Part shown: positions 6,786-6,807 of the stretch, piece by piece
Layout of the letters: every line of letters starts with the position of its first letter
How positions within the stretch are numbered: the first letter of the stretch is position 1
Assembly (NCBI GenBank): GCA_946477805.1
Contig: CAMKZP010000200.1
Coordinates: 1 to 6,807 of the forward strand
Origin: an uncultured Enterobacter sp.
GTDB taxonomy: Bacteria > Pseudomonadota > Gammaproteobacteria > Enterobacterales > Enterobacteriaceae
Direction: 5' to 3'
DNA: 6,807 nt
The notes under the pieces: model-generated
Seen by the model: only the letters and a program-made list of their open reading frames with translations
Databases searched by the model: none
Told to the model about the DNA's origin: nothing
Translations under genes and position numbers: made by a program

Positions 6786-6807
6786 CTTCGGTGCATTACA
6801 TAAAGAA

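Noticed and set aside
6740..6807. Sigma-54 (-24/-12) promoter upstream of hcp, as known for some T6SS operons
   Set aside because: A TTTGC resembling a -12 element is present, but no GG of a -24 element is at the right distance.

Overview
The window is a type VI secretion (T6SS) effector module, read entirely from the minus strand. From right to left it holds hcp, vgrG, a tetratricopeptide-like protein, a tiny membrane protein and the first 753 codons of a PAAR-Rhs effector, whose C-terminal toxin tip lies beyond base 1. The Hcp sequence is of the highly conserved enterobacterial type (MPTPCYIAITG start, GHEDEM, DWRAPLEA end). Together with the VgrG sequence and the moderate GC content this points to Enterobacterales; the genus cannot be fixed from the window.

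Layout: 6714-6807 is the leader upstream of hcp, with a possible sigma-70 promoter and a clear ribosome binding site. 6195-6713 is hcp (172 aa). 6119-6194 is an intergenic spacer with a perfect 13-bp inverted repeat, probably a leaky terminator that lets hcp be made in excess over what follows. 4112-6118 is vgrG (668 aa, no effector extension). 2467-4107, four bases after vgrG, is a 546-aa TPR-like protein of unrecognised family. 2343-2480 is a 45-aa single-span membrane protein whose start overlaps the end of the TPR gene by 14 bases. 2260-2342 is a short spacer with no gene. 1-2259 is the 5' part of the rhs gene, open across the left edge.

How the parts fit: Hcp forms the tube, VgrG the spike, and the PAAR-like N-terminus of the Rhs protein should cap that spike, so the Rhs cage and its enclosed toxin are carried as cargo. 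In comparable loci the gene between vgrG and the effector is an adaptor or chaperone (DUF4123/Tap, DUF1795/EagR, DUF2169). Here that slot is held by the TPR-like protein and the small membrane protein, neither of which looks like those families. These two are the least explained and most interesting part of the window.
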